DNA from: Clostridiaceae bacterium M8S5
GTDB taxonomy: Bacteria > Bacillota > Clostridia > Tissierellales > MCWD3
Direction of reading: 5' to 3'
Length of the DNA stretch: 64,000 nucleotides
Assembly (NCBI GenBank): GCA_029227815.1
Contig: CP118523.1
Span: 1,736,001-1,800,000, forward strand
The notes under the pieces were generated by a model. The model was not told the origin of the DNA. It saw only the letters and a program-made list of their open reading frames with translations, and did not search any database. The translations under genes were made by a program, and so were the position numbers. Shown here piece after piece: positions 62,057 to 64,000 of this stretch; within the stretch, counting starts at the first letter, position 1, and each line of letters begins with the position of its first letter.

Positions 62057-64000
62057 TTGGCAAAAACTTTAGTTATAGTTGAGTCACCAGCTAAAGCAAA
62101 AACTATAGGTAAATTTTTAGGTAGCAAATATAAAATAAAGGCATCAGTTGGACACGTTAGGGATTTGCCAAAGAGTAAGCTTGGCATAGATATCGAAGAC
62201 GAATTCAGACCTAGATATATCACAATCAGAGGGAAGGGCGAAATACTAAGTGATCTAAAAAGAGAAGTAAAAAAGGCAGATAAAGTATTATTGGCAACTG
62301 ACCCTGATAGAGAAGGAGAAGCTATATCTTGGCATTTAGCCAATGCTCTTAAAATAGATGAAACAGATAGCATTAGAATAGAATTTAACGAAATAACAAA
62401 AACTGCAATAAAAAAAGCAGTTAAAAATCCAAGAAAAATAAACAACAATTTAGTAGATGCACAGCAAGCTAGAAGAATACTAGATAGATTAGTTGGTTAT
62501 AAAATAAGTCCACTTCTTTGGAAAAAAATCAGAAAAGGCTTAAGTGCAGGTAGAGTTCAATCGGTTGCAACAAAGCTTATATGTGACAGAGAAAAAGAGA
62601 TAGGCAAATTTAAGCCTGAAGAATACTGGACAATAAGTGCTATATTAAAAAAGGGTAAAAGTGAATTTGATGCGTTTTTTATAGGAACTTTGGAAGAAGG
62701 CAAAGTTAAAAAGCTAGAACTTAAAAATGAAGCAGATGCAAAAAAAGTACTAGATGGGGTAAACAAAGAAGATTTTTTAGTGTTAGACATAAAGAAGTCA
62801 ACTAAAAAAAGAAATCCCTATAAGCCATATACAACAAGTAGCTTACAGCAAGACGCATTTAATAGATTAAACTTTGCAACAAAGAAGACAATGCGTATAG
62901 CACAACAACTCTATGAAGGTATAGATTTAAAGAAAAAAGAAGGTACAGTAGGATTAATTTCGTATATTAGAACTGACTCAACAAGGATATCAGATGAAGC
63001 CGCAGAAAAAGTAAAAGAGTATATCTTAAGCGAATTAGGAGAAGAATATTATGCAAAAGTAAAAAAGGTAGAAAAAAAGGCTAAAAAAGATATTCAAGAT
63101 GCCCACGAATGTATAAGACCTACATATGTAGATAAAACACCAGCAAGCATAAAAGAACATTTGAGCAGGGATCAATATAGGCTTTATAGTTTGATATGGC
63201 AAAGATTTGTTGCGAGTCAGATGAGCCCATCAGAGCTAGAAACAACTACAATTAAAACAAAATCAAATGAATATGTGTTCAAATCAAACTATTCTAAATT
63301 ACTATTCGATGGATTTACTAAGATATATAAAATAAACTCTGATGATAAAAAGGTCAAAGCGATAAATGTAGAGAAAGATGAAAAACTAAAGGCAAAAGAG
63401 GTTACTTCTAAACAGCATTTTACGCAACCGCCACCAAGATTTTCAGAAGCTACACTAGTTAAAACAATGGAAGAGTTAGGGATAGGTAGACCAGCAACTT
63501 ATGCACCTATCATTAGTACGATACTAGGTAGGAACTATATAGTACTAGAGAATAAGTATCTTGCGCCTACAGAATTAGGGTTTATAGTTACAGATCTGCT
63601 GGAGGATTACTTTAAAAATATAGTAAATGAAGAATTCACAGCAAAAATGGAGCAAGATTTAGACAAAGTTGAAGCAGGACAGTTATCGTGGATAGACGTA
63701 GTTGCTAACTTCTATGACAATTTTAAAAATGACTTAGAAGTAGCAGAAAAAGAAATTGAAGCAATAGAGATTAAAGATGAAGAAACAGATGTTATATGCG
63801 ATAAATGTGGAAGAAATATGGTAATAAAACATGGGCGCTACGGTAAATTCTTAGCATGTCCTGGATATCCAGAGTGCAAGAACACTAAACCATTAGTAAA
63901 AGACATAGGAGTGAAGTGTCCAAAGTGTGACGGAGATATAGTACAGAGAAGATCAAAAAGAGGTAGAACTTTTTATGGATGCTCGAATTATCCAGAGTGT
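62057..64000 (+). CDS. topA: DNA topoisomerase I (3' end cut off)
   Basis: Relaxes negative supercoils. It starts from TTG 62057 after GGAGGTG with AKTLVIVESPAKAKTIGKFL (TOPRIM start). The acidic triad is in ATDPDREGEAISW, then SAGRVQSVATKLI and the active-site Tyr303 in ISYIRTDSTRIS. The first C-terminal zinc finger (CDKCGRNMV ... CPGYPEC) and most of a second (CPKCDGDIVQ ... CSNYPEC) are in the window; the frame is still open at base 64000, with 648 codons visible. Further zinc fingers probably follow. Order dprA-topA is the conserved Firmicute arrangement. Confidence 0.96.
   Translation, partial: MAKTLVIVESPAKAKTIGKFLGSKYKIKASVGHVRDLPKSKLGIDIEDEFRPRYITIRGKGEILSDLKREVKKADKVLLATDPDREGEAISWHLANALKIDETDSIRIEFNEITKTAIKKAVKNPRKINNNLVDAQQARRILDRLVGYKISPLLWKKIRKGLSAGRVQSVATKLICDREKEIGKFKPEEYWTISAILKKGKSEFDAFFIGTLEEGKVKKLELKNEADAKKVLDGVNKEDFLVLDIKKSTKKRNPYKPYTTSSLQQDAFNRLNFATKKTMRIAQQLYEGIDLKKKEGTVGLISYIRTDSTRISDEAAEKVKEYILSELGEEYYAKVKKVEKKAKKDIQDAHECIRPTYVDKTPASIKEHLSRDQYRLYSLIWQRFVASQMSPSELETTTIKTKSNEYVFKSNYSKLLFDGFTKIYKINSDDKKVKAINVEKDEKLKAKEVTSKQHFTQPPPRFSEATLVKTMEELGIGRPATYAPIISTILGRNYIVLENKYLAPTELGFIVTDLLEDYFKNIVNEEFTAKMEQDLDKVEAGQLSWIDVVANFYDNFKNDLEVAEKEIEAIEIKDEETDVICDKCGRNMVIKHGRYGKFLACPGYPECKNTKPLVKDIGVKCPKCDGDIVQRRSKRGRTFYGCSNYPEC

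Noticed and set aside
62029..62448. A 139-codon minus-strand frame over the start of topA.
   Set aside because: It lies entirely over well-conserved TOPRIM coding sequence on the plus strand and shows no protein family features.
1..64000. CRISPR arrays, tRNA or rRNA genes, integrases or complete transposases.
   Set aside because: None were recognised on reading the window; the only repeats are the short inverted-repeat elements and the rplS leader duplication.

Overview
The window is a low G+C, AT-rich chromosomal segment from an anaerobic-type, spore-forming Firmicute, most likely class Clostridia. The reasons are the strong GGAGG ribosome binding sites, frequent TTG/GTG starts, the sporulation gene ylbJ, a DUF116 gene, and a backbone whose gene order closely follows the Bacillus subtilis yloA-to-topA region. 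I cannot place it below class level from sequence alone. There are no rRNA, tRNA or CRISPR features that I can see, and no complete transposase or phage gene.

Layout. 1-3300: an accessory left edge with the end of a LanT/NisT-like ABC exporter, a 23-codon remnant of a hexapeptide-repeat acetyltransferase, and two nonulosonic (legionaminic/sialic) acid activation genes of the kind used for flagellin or surface glycosylation. 3300-4800: a strong promoter, an RNA resembling a cobalamin riboswitch, and a PAS-PilZ gene. 4792-7722 (minus): rqcH and an M20 amidohydrolase. 7914-24901: one long housekeeping series: yicC, remA, gmk, rpoZ, coaBC, priA, two tandem def genes, fmt, a DUF116 gene, rsmB, rlmN, PP2C phosphatase, prkC, rsgA, rpe, thiN, an unknown gene and two tiny membrane proteins. 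25031-31577: rpmB (minus), then asp23, fakA-like, recG, rsmD, coaD and a coiled-coil gene. 31578-34838: ylbJ (minus), a lipoprotein and tmcAL (minus). 35272-49691: ackA, yceD, rpmF, fapR, plsX, acpP, rnc, a radical SAM gene, smc, ftsY, ylxM, ffh, rpsP, khpA, rimM and trmD. 49765-54580: an accessory island that splits the usual trmD-rplS pair. It holds an ABC exporter, a membrane-anchored beta-propeller-like protein, a decayed duplicate of the rplS promoter/leader/5' end, and a CPBP membrane protease. 54588-64000: rplS, rbgA, rnhB, a FliK-like/FlhB-tail-like pair, yraN, comM, dprA and topA (cut by the window end).

The backbone joins protein synthesis and its quality control (def, fmt, rsmB, rlmN, rsgA, rimM, trmD, r-proteins, rqcH, rbgA), membrane targeting (ftsY, ylxM, ffh), phospholipid start-up (fapR, plsX, acpP, fakA-like), DNA maintenance (priA, recG, smc, rnhB, dprA, topA) and Ser/Thr kinase signalling (prkC with its phosphatase).

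The observations I rate highest are the cobalamin-riboswitch-like leader in front of a PAS-PilZ protein, the rplS leader duplication flanking a CPBP protease, the orphan FliK-like/FlhB-tail-like pair, and two kinds of short inverted-repeat elements sitting directly after or before housekeeping genes. Small unrecognised genes and the accessory island are described without assigning a function that the sequence does not show.
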